The notes: generated from the letters alone by a model not told the origin. A stretch of DNA of 64,000 nt from Torymus aiolomorphi (GCA_036365515.1 CM070876.1:131528394-131592393); one strand, 5' to 3'. Counted from the first letter of the stretch, positions 1 through 11,588 are shown. Translations and numbers: made by a program.

Positions 1-76
1 GAACACCGACAAATACGTTGCTTACTCCACGACCACCTCCACCATACTGTTGTTGATACACGTCGTTGAAACTCAT
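1..76 (-). CDS. Partial Gly-rich N-terminus of a Polinton A gene
   Basis: An ATG at 74-76 (minus strand) opens a frame that runs off the left edge of the window. The 25 visible residues start MSFNDVYQQQYGGGGRG, so this is a Gln/Gly-rich amino terminus. It lies directly downstream of the minor-capsid-type gene on the same strand, 15 bp after its stop, and so belongs to the same Polinton. By position it could be a virion gene such as the major capsid protein, which is otherwise absent from the visible part of this element, but no diagnostic motif is visible. Confidence 0.5.
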   Translation of the reverse strand, partial: MSFNDVYQQQYGGGGRGVSNVFVGV

Positions 77-91
77 GTTTGAAAATATTAC

Positions 92-883
92 TTAAAATTC
101 TCTTTTGAAATGTAGTGTCACCGTCAACGTCCCAAACTCGAATGGGATTGCATGACCAAATTGATCTCTTATATCGATGTCTGTTGTCTGGAATCTAATA
201 TTTAAAAGCGGTATATAATTAATTGGAGCAAATTTTTTCACTATTGTGCTACCGAAACTGAAGTCTTCAGCTTCAATATTGACTATTCTAAGTAGAGGTG
301 CGTTGGTGTCACCTACCATACATGGTTCACACAGATTCGAGTATACAAAGAGTTGATCAGGAATGGCTCTCGCAAGACTGGCGGGATGTTTTTCTATAAA
401 AATCCTTTCGCCACCCGCTGATTTCATTGGGGAAAACCCATCTTCAAGACCTAGAATACGTTTTACAGCCTCCGAAAATAGAACATCCTGGCAAGGCTTT
501 CCGTCGTCCTGTCGTTTAATATTTTGCTTTATAACTATAAAACCACCTTTGTTATTAAAAGTTAATTTACTGCAGTCTCTTTTGTTATTTAAACTTGATA
601 GTGAATCGTTTATTTCTTCTACGAGACTTTGTATAGAATCATAGATGCCGTGTTGAAAATAATATTCGCGATTTCCTGCTTGTGCTTTAACCAGTAACGT
701 ATCTTCTCGTCTGAGGTGTAAAGTAGTACAGGGTATATGAATTTCCGACAGGCCGACCACCCACCTATCGTATAGTTCCACTTCTTTGCACAGACGTGTT
801 GAAAAATTTGTTGTTGTGTTGTGTGGATAATACAACGTGCTGCTGTTACTGGGCAACACTATATTAAACTCGTTTCGATTCAT
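92..883 (-). CDS. Putative Polinton minor capsid (penton-like) protein, copy A
   Basis: Intact 263-residue frame. I identify it by comparison with the better-preserved copy in Polinton B (46128-46814): both begin with a Leu-rich strand followed by NSS, a Pro motif and a GL-E segment ending in IP, and both end with the pattern I-DQ-GH-F-G-T-LH-K. That end here reads ALTHOUGH short: IRDQFGHAIPFEFGTLTVTL. In Polintons this position is held by the single-jelly-roll minor capsid protein that forms capsid vertices; that role is inferred from the family. It is one of the few undamaged frames in Polinton A. Its ATG is 8 bp from the stop of the integrase gene upstream, which suggests compact, possibly co-regulated genes. 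Confidence 0.6.
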   Translation of the reverse strand: MNRNEFNIVLPSNSSTLYYPHNTTTNFSTRLCKEVELYDRWVVGLSEIHIPCTTLHLRREDTLLVKAQAGNREYYFQHGIYDSIQSLVEEINDSLSSLNNKRDCSKLTFNNKGGFIVIKQNIKRQDDGKPCQDVLFSEAVKRILGLEDGFSPMKSAGGERIFIEKHPASLARAIPDQLFVYSNLCEPCMVGDTNAPLLRIVNIEAEDFSFGSTIVKKFAPINYIPLLNIRFQTTDIDIRDQFGHAIPFEFGTLTVTLHFKREF

Positions 884-890
884 ATTATTA

Positions 891-1938
891 TTATAATTTT
901 TGTAAATCTTTAGCTAAAACCCAAGAATTAAACTTATCCGGGTAACCGATTCAGCTTACAAAATATTGTTTTTTGCCACCTTTTCCTCTTTTTCGTAAAA
1001 TTTTATTAATCTTGTATTCTTGTTGATCCACTCGGTTTTTGTGAACGAGACTGAGTTCTTCAGGGTAAAAGTAACCTTCTATTTTTTCATTGTCAAAGTC
1101 TACCAGTTCGTATATAAATACATTTTGCCTTTTCAAAACTCTAACAATTTTAAATATTTCTTCACTCCAAGATTTTTCTGCACCTTTTTCAAACACGTTT
1201 TTTTCTCGACTTATGCGCACATAATCTCCAATTTTATACTTTGGTTTGCTGCGATAAACTTGGTTGCACGATGCACGCTCTACTAAATTTTTTCTGGCAA
1301 TATGAGCATTATATATAGCTACAGCAGCTGGTGGCATTTTTATGGTAGTGTGTATAGTTTTATTATATGCCGTAATAAATTGTTGCAGCACATCAACGTA
1401 CCGATGAGTATTTTTGTATGTAAAATATCTGTACATACGGTCTTTTAAAGTTCTAATAAAACGTTCTATTACAGCCGCTTTAACATCAGGATTTCGCACT
1501 ACACGAAATTGAATTTCGTTTTCTTTTAAAAATTTTTGTAGCACGTTTCCAACAAATTCTTTTCCGCGATCGGTTTGTAACAGGGCAGAACGACGACCTT
1601 TAGCAAATATTCTTTTAAAAGCTTGGGTAACTTCAAAAGTAGTTTTATCGCGTAAAGCTTCGCCCCAAACGTATTTACTCAAAACATCAATTACAACCAA
1701 AACGTGCGAAATGCCATCATTGTAATTTTTGAAAGATATCATTTGCATCAAATCTGCCTCCCAAACTTCTCAAGTCGTGGAAATTTTTGTCGTATAGCTT
1801 TATGCAATGTGTATTTGTCAACCATTCTTTAATTTCTTCTTTATCTGTTTTACTTTTGTTTACTCGAAGTATATTTCTTGCACCGGCAAAACCTGACGTA
1901 TTTTTTGGATCGAAATATTGCTTTTCGATATTCTCCAT
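891..1938 (-). pseudogene. Polinton A integrase (rve core plus chromodomain), broken
   Basis: Retroviral-type DDE integrase that would insert the element. The core is in the frame 951-1751: first Asp in LVVIDVLSKYVWGEA, second in LLQTDRGKEFVG, Glu in AVIERFIRTLK. The N-terminal part lies in a different frame (1717-1938, starting MENIEKQYFDPK), and the linking stretch around 1755-1810 needs a third frame, so at least two indels separate N-terminus and core. The C-terminus continues past a TGA at 951-953 into 891 with a chromodomain-like GYPDKFNSWVLAKDL; that stop replaces the conserved Trp before GY. Chromodomain integrases are typical of Polintons. Not functional as it stands. Confidence 0.85.
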
Positions 1939-1939
1939 A

Positions 1940-2172
1940 TTAAAATTTTATCCAATAAGCGATGTGACTTTTTGGTTGTTTACCTTGTGGTGTTGAAGAA
2001 GTAAAGCTATGCTTTTTCTTTCTGTTTTCTAAACTAGAATTTGCCGCTTTTATCACAGTCGTTGATAAACGAGACAATGAATCCGATTTTGTACTAGTTA
2101 TAAGTGGGGTGTGGTTACTGTCGTTTCCAAAAGATATTTTGACTATATTTCACTATATTTTGACTGTCCCAT
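1940..2172 (-). pseudogene. Small basic protein with MGQS N-terminus, frameshifted
   Basis: Between the integrase and ATPase genes, a minus-strand frame starts MGQSKYSEI at 2172 and meets a stop after nine codons. A one-base shift reaches an open frame, rich in Ser, Thr and Lys, that ends YWIKF at 1940, about 75 codons in all. The gap of one base to the integrase start at 1938 fits the tight packing of Polinton genes. The Gly-2 start recalls N-myristoylated virion proteins and the MGQSSSS gene of Polinton B (52818-52970), although Tyr rather than a small residue at position 6 fits the myristoylation rule poorly. No known family recognised. Confidence 0.4.
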
Positions 2173-2330
2173 CTGAGAAATTGATAAATTTCGTTTACAA
2201 AATATATAGGCACTCACAACACTTTACAAAAAGTATAAAAAAGACTAAAACACTCTGACGGTGTACACAGGTCCACAGTTTTCTTCCTACTGACAAAAAT
2301 ATTTTATGCTCTCGCTGTTTTATACAAAAG

Positions 2331-2991
2331 CTAAAATACGTTTGTATACGTAGAGTGAGTATATTTAGGTATGTAGACATACTGATACTCGTCATCAGGA
2401 AAAATGCAAGAGCGAAATCGAAATTCGTCGAGTGTACTCTGTTTGCAATCAATCATGAGGAATCCATGCCCTTTGGCTGTTGCATCTTGATAGGCCTCTT
2501 GTAAAAATTTGGAGTCTTCTAGATAAATTTGTTGTGCCAAATGTTGTATCTGGGCTCTATCACGTGGATTCTTAAACAAAACAATGTACGATGCATTGAG
2601 ACTAATGTCGCGCGAATGAGTCGATTTATGAAAAATATTCTGCGTAATAAACATTACACTAATATTTTTATGGTGGCTTCCTTTTGTAAATAAATCAACC
2701 ACCACGTTGTTTGATGACTCGCGCATTAAATCGTCGATTATTACAAGTTTTCAAGTGAGGATCGCTCAAAAAGTCTTCAGATTTTGGCAACCCTTCGCGA
2801 AATTCAATTTGTATACCATCGTTGACGTAATTTTCACTTTTATACCCGTCTTGCCACTCTACATAGTAAAACAAAATTCTATCAAAAGAAACATCAGCCA
2901 TCTGGTGACGAAAATTTAAAAATTTTTTTACAAAAATTGTTTTTCCACAACCCGTAGGACCACAAATTATACTCGTCCATGGATGTTCCAT
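2331..2991 (-). pseudogene. Polinton A DNA-packaging ATPase (FtsK/HerA, A32-like), frameshifted
   Basis: Packaging ATPases pump the genome into the capsid. Walker A is visible as ICGPTGCGKTIFVKKFL in the first frame (from the ATG at 2991). Walker B (LVIIDDLMRES) is in the next frame, joined by a one-base shift near 2735-2750. Downstream ISVMFITQNIF is the sensor-like strand typical of the superfamily, followed by NPRDRAQIQHLAQQ. The frame then runs to the stop at 2331. I place the start at the ATG just before HPWTSI, because the longer frame begins at TTG and has a stop just upstream. One frameshift makes this a pseudogene. Confidence 0.8.
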
Positions 2992-3247
2992 CTGACATCC
3001 ATGGTTGAAAATTAACAACTGACGAATTAATTATTGGTTATATTAGTAGATAAGCTAGGACAGTTCTGCCTCCCCCACCACTCACCCTCCAGCCGCCCTA
3101 TGCAACGTTCTGATAGTTGAGACGGGCAGGTGAGGCTCCGCCCACTTTCGAGAAGCTTCTACCCTTACGTAATGACGTCATCGAATAAAAAAATTATCCG
3201 TATTTTATTGTAACGTTTTTCAAACCGCTCAAATTTTTATTTACTAG

Positions 3248-3685
3248 CGAAAAGTCTATTAAATTCGGCTTTACGCGAATTTTGCATAAAAAATGTTCTG
3301 GTAAAGAGGATTCTCTTCGTTTTGAAGTTGTCTAGGAATCACCGCTTCCCTCGGAATCGCATTATCATTTTTTAACCTGATTGTGAGTGGGTTTTTCTGA
3401 TCTGTCGGGAAAATAAATATAATTAAATAATGTAAAGTGCGATCGCGTTAGGAAAATAGCAAAAAAAATTGTATATGTATATACAATTGGATTTATATAT
3501 TATTTTTTACAATTTCTCTGATAGCTATATGAATTTTATGCATTTTACAAGCATATATACTGCAATATATAAGATTATATACAAATATCTATAGATATAT
3601 AGATAATATCTATAGAATGTATTTCTTCAGCATTTTATGATTAATTATGAGTATATAGAACCTGTATGACACAGACACAAACACT

Positions 3686-3716
<31 letters not shown>

Positions 3717-3849
3717 TAGCATATTAGCATATTTTTATATATATTTAACATACAACATGATAAAAAACTAACGAAGAGGTTGTTTAGTAACTTCATATTA
3801 TTGGTATATGAGATACACATACTCGCCCGCGCGTGTGTATGTGAATCTG

Positions 3850-3884
<35 letters not shown>

Positions 3885-4312
3885 CTGTGTGTGTGTGTGG
3901 CTGTGTGGGTGTATGTGTGTGTCATATAGGTTCTATGTACTCATAATTAATCATAAAATGTTAAATAAATAAATATTATATATATAATCTTATATATTGC
4001 AGTATATATGCTTGTAAATGCATGAAATGCATATAGCTATCAGAGAAATTGTAAAAAATAATATATAAATGCAATTGTATATACATATACAATGTTTTTG
4101 CTATGTTCCTAACGCGATCGCATTTTACATTATTTAATTATATTTATTTTCCCGACAGATCAGAAAAACCAACTCACAATCATGTTAGAAAATGATAATG
4201 CAATTTCGAGGGAAACGGTGATACCTAGACAATTTAAAAACGAAGAGAATCCTCTTTACCAGAACATTTTGTATGCAAAATTCGCGTGAAGCCGAATTTA
4301 ATAGACTTTTCG
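3248..4312. repeat. 1.07-kb imperfect palindrome (foldback element)
   Basis: The left arm (about 3248-3670) and right arm (about 3925-4312) are reverse complements. The outer ends read CGAAAAGTCTATTAAATTCG on the left and its complement on the right. Both arms contain CGATCGC, a run ending in CCCGACAGATCAG, and ATATATTGCAG. The centre holds CA/TG microsatellites (about 3681-3712 and 3851-3920). No coding sequence and no obvious target duplication. It separates the ATPase from the Tudor-like gene. It is best read as a non-autonomous foldback/MITE-type insertion, but an inverted duplication within the Polinton cannot be excluded. The flanks 3019-3247 and 4313-4600 hold no gene that I can support. 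Confidence 0.75.
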
Positions 4313-4622
4313 GCTGTTTTGTCCCACTGTGCGGCGGCGGCGGAGATAGCGCTTATGAGCGGTCGAGAGTCTAGCCTCGGACCACCTCCCGCTGAGCACA
4401 CGTGTAAAGTCTTAGCCGCGGACGCGTGCCGCTGAAACCGACCCCTCTCAAGCTTTTCCGAGGGGTCGCTCAAGCGAGACAGAGCTAAAAATAGCGGTTA
4501 AACAACTTGTTTTCAAATCAGATACGTGCTTTCATACCTTCAAGTGTGTGACATCGATATACTGCCTTTTTCTCTCATAAACTGTTTCAGTACGTAGTTG
4601 CCGCATCTGCGGACATCATTCA

Positions 4623-5454
4623 GTGCTGTCAAATTTCAAAATGACTACCGTTTCTTTACTTGATATTAAAAACAGAGATTTAAATAAGTTTATCGACAAC
4701 GTAAAAAATGTTCGCATTACGCATTTTTCATCGCCCTCCTCCTTCTATGTGCAAATTATTGAGGAAGACGAGACATATTCTACGTTACAAACCGACATGA
4801 GCAACTTTTATGACGCTGTTTCATCTACACATTTTTCTGTGGTAAAACAAAGTCGATGAGACTTCAAGAAATTGAGAACCCGTTTTTAAAGAAATTAAAG
4901 GTTGAAGATTTACAAGTGAGTGTTTAACAACAATTATCTTTTCTTTCTGGAATCCTAGAAATATTAAAATTTATCGTTTTCTCTTTTAGATGAAAATGCA
5001 TTTGGCTATTAAAATTGAAAACAAGTGGATGCATTGTATTACAAAAAATAACACGCGATATTGTAAAAATATAGACACCGGCGAAACTTTAAGTTTATCA
5101 AACATGAAAAATAATATTAAAATTTACGAATTAGAAATTTGTTTTTTAACACTTCCGGCACGAGCAATTTTATGTGGTTTGAGCGGAATTATATCTACCT
5201 CATCTAAGAGAGCACGATGGACAAATCGCGCGTGTCAAATATTTCAACAGTTAACCATGCATAAACCTTTACTAGCTTATTTTGTGCAAAAAGGTCTCTT
5301 ACCAGATAGTTTTTATCTATTTTTCTCCAGTTTCAACAAGGATGAAACGAAAATTTATATAAATACAGTATTGTGTGGTTTTGACACGGCGGTGGTCGAT
5401 GTCGTGGGACTACATCAGCCCATATGGCCTGAAGATAAACCGTTGCTGGGATGA
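4623..5454 (+). pseudogene. Tudor-domain-like gene carried by Polinton A
   Basis: Exon 1 begins at or near 4623. Residues VRITHFSSPSSFYVQIIEED followed by an M-NFYD segment match the opening strands of an extended Tudor domain. That frame stops at 4859; an overlapping ATG frame (4856-4915) continues with LKKLKVEDLQ. A 74-bp GT-AG intron (4916-4989) joins it in phase 0 to 4990-5454, which carries KWMHCIT and LPARAILCGLSGI, then W plus an F-QLT segment, the usual C-terminal half of the fold. The aromatic-cage region reads IDTGETLSL, so the expected Tyr and Asn are replaced and methyl-arginine binding is doubtful. It is transcribed opposite to the neighbouring Polinton genes. Family assignment is from motifs only. 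Confidence 0.6.
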
Positions 5455-5782
5455 CCATACTTAACATCACAAAAAATGTTATTTTATATAGTGAAATGGA
5501 ATTGTTAATTCAGATTAATGAAAAGGGTATTTGTAAATAAATGTAAATAAACATAAGGTTATGTAAAACGATATTTCAATGCATTTTATTAAAATAAAAA
5601 ATAGTATACAAAGTATAAATGTTGTTAAATTTTTATATTTACACCGGCTATAATTGTATAACGTATAAAACCCTACAACGAAATATTTTACATAATTATA
5701 TATAAACCACTTTCGCACATACATACATCGAAACATTCTAATACACCCACACTTAATGATTGGCTCGGTTTGCCATAACAAT
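5455..5782. other. AT-rich intergenic stretch between convergent genes
   Basis: This stretch separates the stop of the Tudor-like gene from the stop of the minus-strand Cys-rich gene. It is AT-rich, contains several AATAAA/ATTAAA-like words on both strands suitable for polyadenylation, and holds no frame that I would call a gene. Confidence 0.4.
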
Positions 5783-6268
5783 TTAATACTGTTCCATCGC
5801 AGATTGGTCTGCCAAATACTCAAGCAGGATATGATGCTCACCGGAACGCATGTCCTTACAAAACCCTGCATGTTTACCATACAAACAGGTACAGTGATTG
5901 TAATATCCAGACCCACACTCTATAGTTTTTACATTATAGTCGTCAATCAAGTGCAAGATTGAAGATACGCGGGCATCACCATACACAACATGAGTATCCA
6001 TCCATTTAATCTCATATAGACAACCGTGGCGCTTTTTAAAACAATTACGCTTACCACATTTACGACATATAAACACGTTGAAATATCCTGCCAGTTTTAG
6101 CGTAAACCGTATGTAACATGTAGATTTGCGATGATTGGCTATATTCATTAATGCTTTAAACTTGAAAATGTTTGTCTGCTTCAGGTACACTAAATAGTGT
6201 AAAAGTTTATGCCAGCCTATCCCTTCTAATGACTTTTTATACTCGGGTATGTAGTTACAGAGCTGCAA
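5783..6268 (-). CDS. Unrecognised Cys-rich protein of Polinton A
   Basis: Minus-strand open frame of about 160 codons ending ADQSAMEQY. It contains ICRKCGKRNC and a second cluster HCTCLYGKHAGFC, which suggests a metal-binding fold. No in-frame ATG precedes the conserved-looking region; the frame begins after a stop near 6310 and first uses TTG at 6268, so the true start is unknown, lost, or supplied by an upstream exon. It lies just downstream of polymerase B on the same strand. I do not recognise the family. The codon pattern looks like real coding sequence, unlike the overlapping frames. Confidence 0.4.
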   Translation of the reverse strand: MQLCNYIPEYKKSLEGIGWHKLLHYLVYLKQTNIFKFKALMNIANHRKSTCYIRFTLKLAGYFNVFICRKCGKRNCFKKRHGCLYEIKWMDTHVVYGDARVSSILHLIDDYNVKTIECGSGYYNHCTCLYGKHAGFCKDMRSGEHHILLEYLADQSAMEQY

Positions 6269-6337
6269 ACTACACGTTTTGTTGTGACAATCTCCATCGA
6301 AACCTGTATATAAAAAATCTATTATTAATTATTTTCT

Positions 6338-9300
6338 TTACTTGTACCCATACGGATAAGACACGGTATTCGATATAAAGCGCCGTTTTTTCAAAACAAC
6401 AGAACAAGTTTTTGTCTCGTCGTGTGAAATCACGTCATGCGTAGACATGCGCTTTATTGCACGATTTTTAACTTCTATTATATTTTCTTCTTCGGATTTT
6501 GTATTATGGTTTTGTATAAGTGATACTTTGGTGTCGAAATTTATTTTAAGAGAGTTTTCGTAATTTATGCGAACCCATTTAATTTTACACGTATCGTGTG
6601 TTGTCCCATGTGGGGTACGTACGCGATACGCGTAAAATTTTGGGCTGCCTGAAACGAAGGTTTCGATAAATGATCCAACTCCGTAATCCTCCAACTCGTC
6701 TGTAAGTTGACCGAGTAGAGACCTCGTAGGTGGTTCGTATACATTGTGCGGGCTACTGAGGAATATAACTGAATCCGTATCATAATACAATACCCGTTTA
6801 TCCAATTTATAAAGATATTCAAACAAAGTTAATCGGATCTGCGCTGTTGTATACGCCGCTATATCTACATTCGTACAGGGGGAAGTTGCGACAGACTCTA
6901 CCTTGTAACTCCACGAGAGATACATAACTTCATCGGTTGCCGGAATAATGTGTTGCACAATTTTTTCGGGGTCCGACATTAATTGTATAAAATCTTTATA
7001 GGTTTTTACAACACTGGTTTGGGGTAAATTACTACTGTTCACGATTCATATGCTTTCTAAAATGTAACGCGATAGCGATATTTGTATTTAATACACGCGT
7101 GGCATTTACCTATACATTCATACACACATACACTGTACTTTACGCTGTACGCGTATAGCAGTTTCATACACACTTACACTTATACTAATCAGCTACACTA
7201 TACACTGCGCGAGCTAGGCTATTAATAGCTTGCTCGACCCCCACTCTCGCGACATACCAGTCGTCGCGGCTCTCGCGGAACTGTAACCGTGAGGCACTTT
7301 CTCCAGTATCTGATCGGCCGCTAGCCAGTACACAGCGTGCACGATCACTCTCGCCAGCACTAATAAAACGCCAGCTTAACCAGAACCATTTCTTTATTTA
7401 AACGCCGCCTCCGCTAACCCTTTCCCTCACTATCCTCCGTGTAATTGATCCAGTAGCCCTATCGTAAGAAGCAACTACGCTGACCAAATTTTCCCCAAAA
7501 AGAATTAAGATACAGTTTGTCTACCGATCTCATACCCGAATTTTTTTTTATATTATCGTATTCTAAAGCGACACCCTCTACAGCTTTATAATTGTCAATG
7601 TATTGCCTTTTCTCAATTTGGGTTTTCACGTCTTTCGGCCACCCGCTAGCTTCCTGTTTGAATTTAAGAAACGTATTAATATAATCTGTAAAAAGACCAC
7701 CCGATTGTAAACTAGGGTCATAACGTACTACCTCGTATTGCCAAATTACTTCGATTTTTAATATTTTATATCCTAACTCTAACGCTTTTTTAATTTCTAT
7801 CGAAACCCACGTACCTATCAATTTTCTATCATTTTCATCATTGTGAGTGCACGAGCCTTGGTTTAAGCTTTCGCTACATGATCGACATAAAGCGAATAAT
7901 AGTTTATTATGTAATTTTAACGGTAATACCGGGTGGAATAAATTTGAGGGTGGTAAAATTTCACATTTAACCAACCCTTCTACTTTTTCAGAAAATTTTT
8001 CTTTCCCAGTTAAGCTGTGACACTGCGAGCCTACAAAAATTGTCGGGTGACCAACCGGAAACGCACCTGTTTTACATATAAATGGGTATAACGAGCATAC
8101 ATCAAGATATTTGATTTTCTCGTTATTCTTTACTTGGTACTGTGTTACAATGTAGCCTGTCCGGCCGCCGTAAAACGCATCGTGTGGGTTAATGTAACAT
8201 TTTTTGCTAACGTATGGTCTTTTATGTAATTTTTAAATTCATCGTTATTTTTCAAATTACGATTAAATTCACACTCCCACAGCTCTATCAATTCGTAACT
8301 AAACGATTTTATTTTTTCCGACATTGCTTTAGTATTTTCAAATCGTTCGTTGAACGACGTTGTATTTACCAAAATAGTTGTATTTACCAAAATATTTCGA
8401 TCGTTAGGAAAGCAGAGCGGGCAGCCGTGGAAAAAACAACCGTGAAATTGAAAAACTATTCCCTTTCCGTTCTTTTCTTTTAAATAACCATCGACTCGTG
8501 GTCCTTTCACTAAAACATACTCCCTTGACCGCGCAGCGTGAATTATTTCGCAACCCCTACATTTTTCCTCCCATAAAAGCCATTCAATAGCTTTTTGAGA
8601 ATGTGTATCAGCTCTCATATACCCGTTGTGGGGGATAATAGCCTAATGCTATCATCGCGCAAAAAGTTTTTCCTAAATACGTGCGAGCACGTACTCGCTA
8701 TCGTTACACTTTCTGTAAACGGGTCGACATTTCCTACTTCGAGAAAAATTTGCCTAAATTTCATACACGCTTCCCTAAGTATGTTGACATCTTGCACACA
8801 GTATTCACGTAATTCTTTTCGCAAGTTAAATTCGTTATCGCGTACTTCGTCATACCATTTTAAAAAATCGGCGCGTTCTTCCACACCCATCAGTTCAGGA
8901 GTAAAATAGCAACTATCCGGATACGGTCCAATATAATTTTCATTTTCGCATGTATTAAAAATATGGGGAAAATATCCTTTTTTTAACTGTTCTTACAGAC
9001 CGAATGTCTTTGGTAAAGCGGAGAGTTTCATTGGAAGATAATTTAAGCTATCTATAAATTTTGTTATACCGACTTGTAACTTAATTATATTCCTCCCATT
9101 TAGTATAACTTCAGGCACCATGTTTTTTTTATTTTCAGAAATAAATTTTAAAACAAATTGAGCATCGAATGCCTTGGCATTATGTGCTATACATATAAAG
9201 GCTGAAAAATTATTTTTTTAAACCTAATTACAAAATTTTAAAAATTTTCTAAACAATTATCGCCTTCGTAAATATGCTGACGAACCCCACAAAAATTACA

Positions 9301-11588
9301 TAATTCGTTTAAATTACGATTACTAACACATATATCACAGCATAATTGAAGTACACACAAGTTTGGTACGTGTAAGCAGCTATCTTCATGGAATTTAGAA
9401 GCCTGCCGGGTTTCGAAATCGTAGAAAATAAAGCACGTTTCCGGATGGTTGCTATTTTTCTTTTTTAGACGATGCGAGTTCACGATGGGTCACATGAAAC
9501 ATAATTCGTTAGGTCTATGATTTATTTTGCAATGCTTGCAGTAATATTTACCACACTCGTGCTTCTTTTTAAGTGTATCATATAGTTTGTAACAACTCCA
9601 ACAGATCTTTACGGTTGTACATATCGATAATTTACACAATGCGGTGTTTTGTTTACGTGACGCTGAAGCTATTTTTTTATGGTGGTTAAAACAACCCTCA
9701 CCGTAAAATTCTCGATTGCAATCGTTGCAATGTATTTTTCTAACATTATCATTATTTTTTTCACAGTTTTGCAATCCGTTACATTGCGGACAAATATTAT
9801 CACATTTATACGATAAGACTCGACTGTAAGATGTGTTACACGGAGTGGAATAAAACATACGCGCTTTGACCGCTAAAAGATTTACTATAAGATTGTAATG
9901 TTGCGCTTGCTCGTAATACATTATATTTATAAAACTTGAATATTCACCCGATAAACTTTCCCGACCATCGAAAAGAAGAGGTGCACCAGTTCCAAATGTT
10001 TCGTATTCAAAAACGCGTAAACAAATATTCTTTTTTGCAAAGTATTGTTGAAAGAGCTGGAGCTCGTGAATACCGCATCCATCGTTTTCGTTTAATTTAA
10101 TTTTACAATTTTCTAATAAAATTTTCGAACGGCGTTTTTGTTCCGATGCAAGTTTAATTTTTTTCCATCCGTTTTTTCATTCTAACGAATTATTTTTATT
10201 TGCGTAAACCTCACCACAAACTAATACACGTGGAAGACATAAATTATCATTATTGTTAATGCATAAATTGCTATTGTCTTTATTTCCTTTTCCGTTTATT
10301 AACGGAACGTAGGTCGCACAAATTTTAAAGCTTTCGTCAATTTTGAAATCTTGATTACTTTGAGTAACACGCGAAAATAAATCCCATAAATCTTCAAAAT
10401 TAAACTGAGTAACAGGCCTATAATACATCCACACAGGCCCTTCAGTAAAAGCGGTTGAATTTAACGTTAGGCCTATAAGACAATTTTCACTAAAATCGCG
10501 TTTTAGATAAATAACTAACTCTCGCAAAGCCGATTCTAGCCAGGTAACAGGATTTACATTCTCACTAGGTCTTAATTTTAAAAACGATTTCGCGCGCATT
10601 TACCCTAAAATGATTATTATGCCGCTCGCTAGTTGTATGTAGAATAATTTTATCTGTATCTATTATTCCTTCAGCATTCGCCGTAGTGTCATCTCTTTTA
10701 TCACCACCACTGCCTATTTGTTCACTCACTTGTAGCATATTATTTTCACCCGCGCTACCACTAACACTTGACTCTTCCGTGACGACACTACGGCTATCAG
10801 ACGCTGCTGTTTTTTTCGTCGTTGTAACTGTCGGTGTTGTAGCTGGAATTAAAACTCTGCTAGTAGATGGTACCGCCAGCTCTGCTGCTGGTGCTGATGA
10901 TGATGCAGATGTTGGTGCTTTTGTCGTCGTTGCGGTTGTTGGTGGCTCGGTTAACGTCATTGTTACTTGCTGTTTCTGCTGCTGCTGTTGTTGGTGCTGT
11001 TGTTGTTGTTATTCTTTTTCATCATCCTCGATCCGACTGAGTACTGTAAAATAAACAATAAGCATTTAAATTATTTGACATTTAATAGTTACAAAAATTC
11101 TAAATAGTTATTTACCTTTATTCAACGATTCTGACATGTCTTTGTCATGACGTATTCGTTTTGAGACATGCTCTTCATCATCCCCGGCTCTTTTTTTTTG
11201 GTTGTGAAGCTGACACTCCCGATGCACGTGCTGCATCTCCCCCACGCATTCAGAGGCCGTGGCTTCAGGACCCGTTACATTTCTTTCCACAGTTTCAAGC
11301 TCCTCTTTTATACCACCCTGCAGTACCCCTTCATTTCCCCACAATTGTGAAACTGTAAAAAATAAAAAAATTATTATACAATAAATTGCATTAAAATTTT
11401 TAAATAATTTAAAAATTCAAATAGCTTACTAATATTATTGTGATGTTCCATTAATGCACGCATCCTCTCATTTTTTCTTCTCGTCTGGCCATCACAATTT
11501 CCCCGACATACAACACAGCTTCGTCACTTTCGCGTAAGCACACATGGTACAATGTCTCGATGTCGAGCGTGTCCATATCCGCAAACAT
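6338..11588 (-). pseudogene. Polinton A DNA polymerase B (DNA_pol_B_2 type), with 5' introns
   Basis: Replicative family-B polymerase of the protein-primed type. In order on the minus strand: an N-terminal region with GLTLNSTAFTEGPVW (10177-10599), Cys/His clusters (9490-9921), exonuclease motif I FIFYDFETRQ (9238-9483), exonuclease motif III YCVQDVNIL (8615-8890), a WLLWEEK segment (8145-8618), polymerase motif A YLDVCSLYPF (about 8070-8120), motif B KLYLNSFWGKFGQR (near 7480-7520) and motif C YYDTDSVIF (6338-7042), ending YPYGYK. Several one-base shifts break it, and a solo LTR (7036-7473) splits motif B from motif C. At the 5' end two GT-AG introns (11353-11429 and 11044-11115) join three exons beginning with ATG at 11588; an A-run deletion and a TAA at 11009-11011 before a poly-Gln tract disrupt these. 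Confidence 0.85.
7036..7473 (+). mobile_element. Solo LTR (438 bp) inserted in polymerase B
   Basis: The sequence begins TGTTCACGATTC and ends GTAAGAAGCA (TG...CA) and is flanked by the 5-bp direct repeat ACTAC (7031-7035 and 7474-7478). Removing it together with one repeat restores the reading frame exactly between polymerase motifs B and C, which proves a clean insertion. There is a TATTAATAG segment near 7219 and an AATAAA near 7361, consistent with a plus-oriented LTR. No internal retroelement sequence remains, so the element was reduced by LTR-LTR recombination. The family could be BEL/Pao or gypsy; I cannot tell which. Confidence 0.9.

Noticed and set aside
6293..6330. 38-bp GT-AG intron joining polymerase A to the Cys-rich gene
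   Set aside because: Too short for a spliceosomal intron, and the joined frame hits a stop quickly.
10686..11054. Plus-strand Val/Cys-rich frame
   Set aside because: Antisense of the Thr/Ala-rich and poly-Gln part of the polymerase 5' region.
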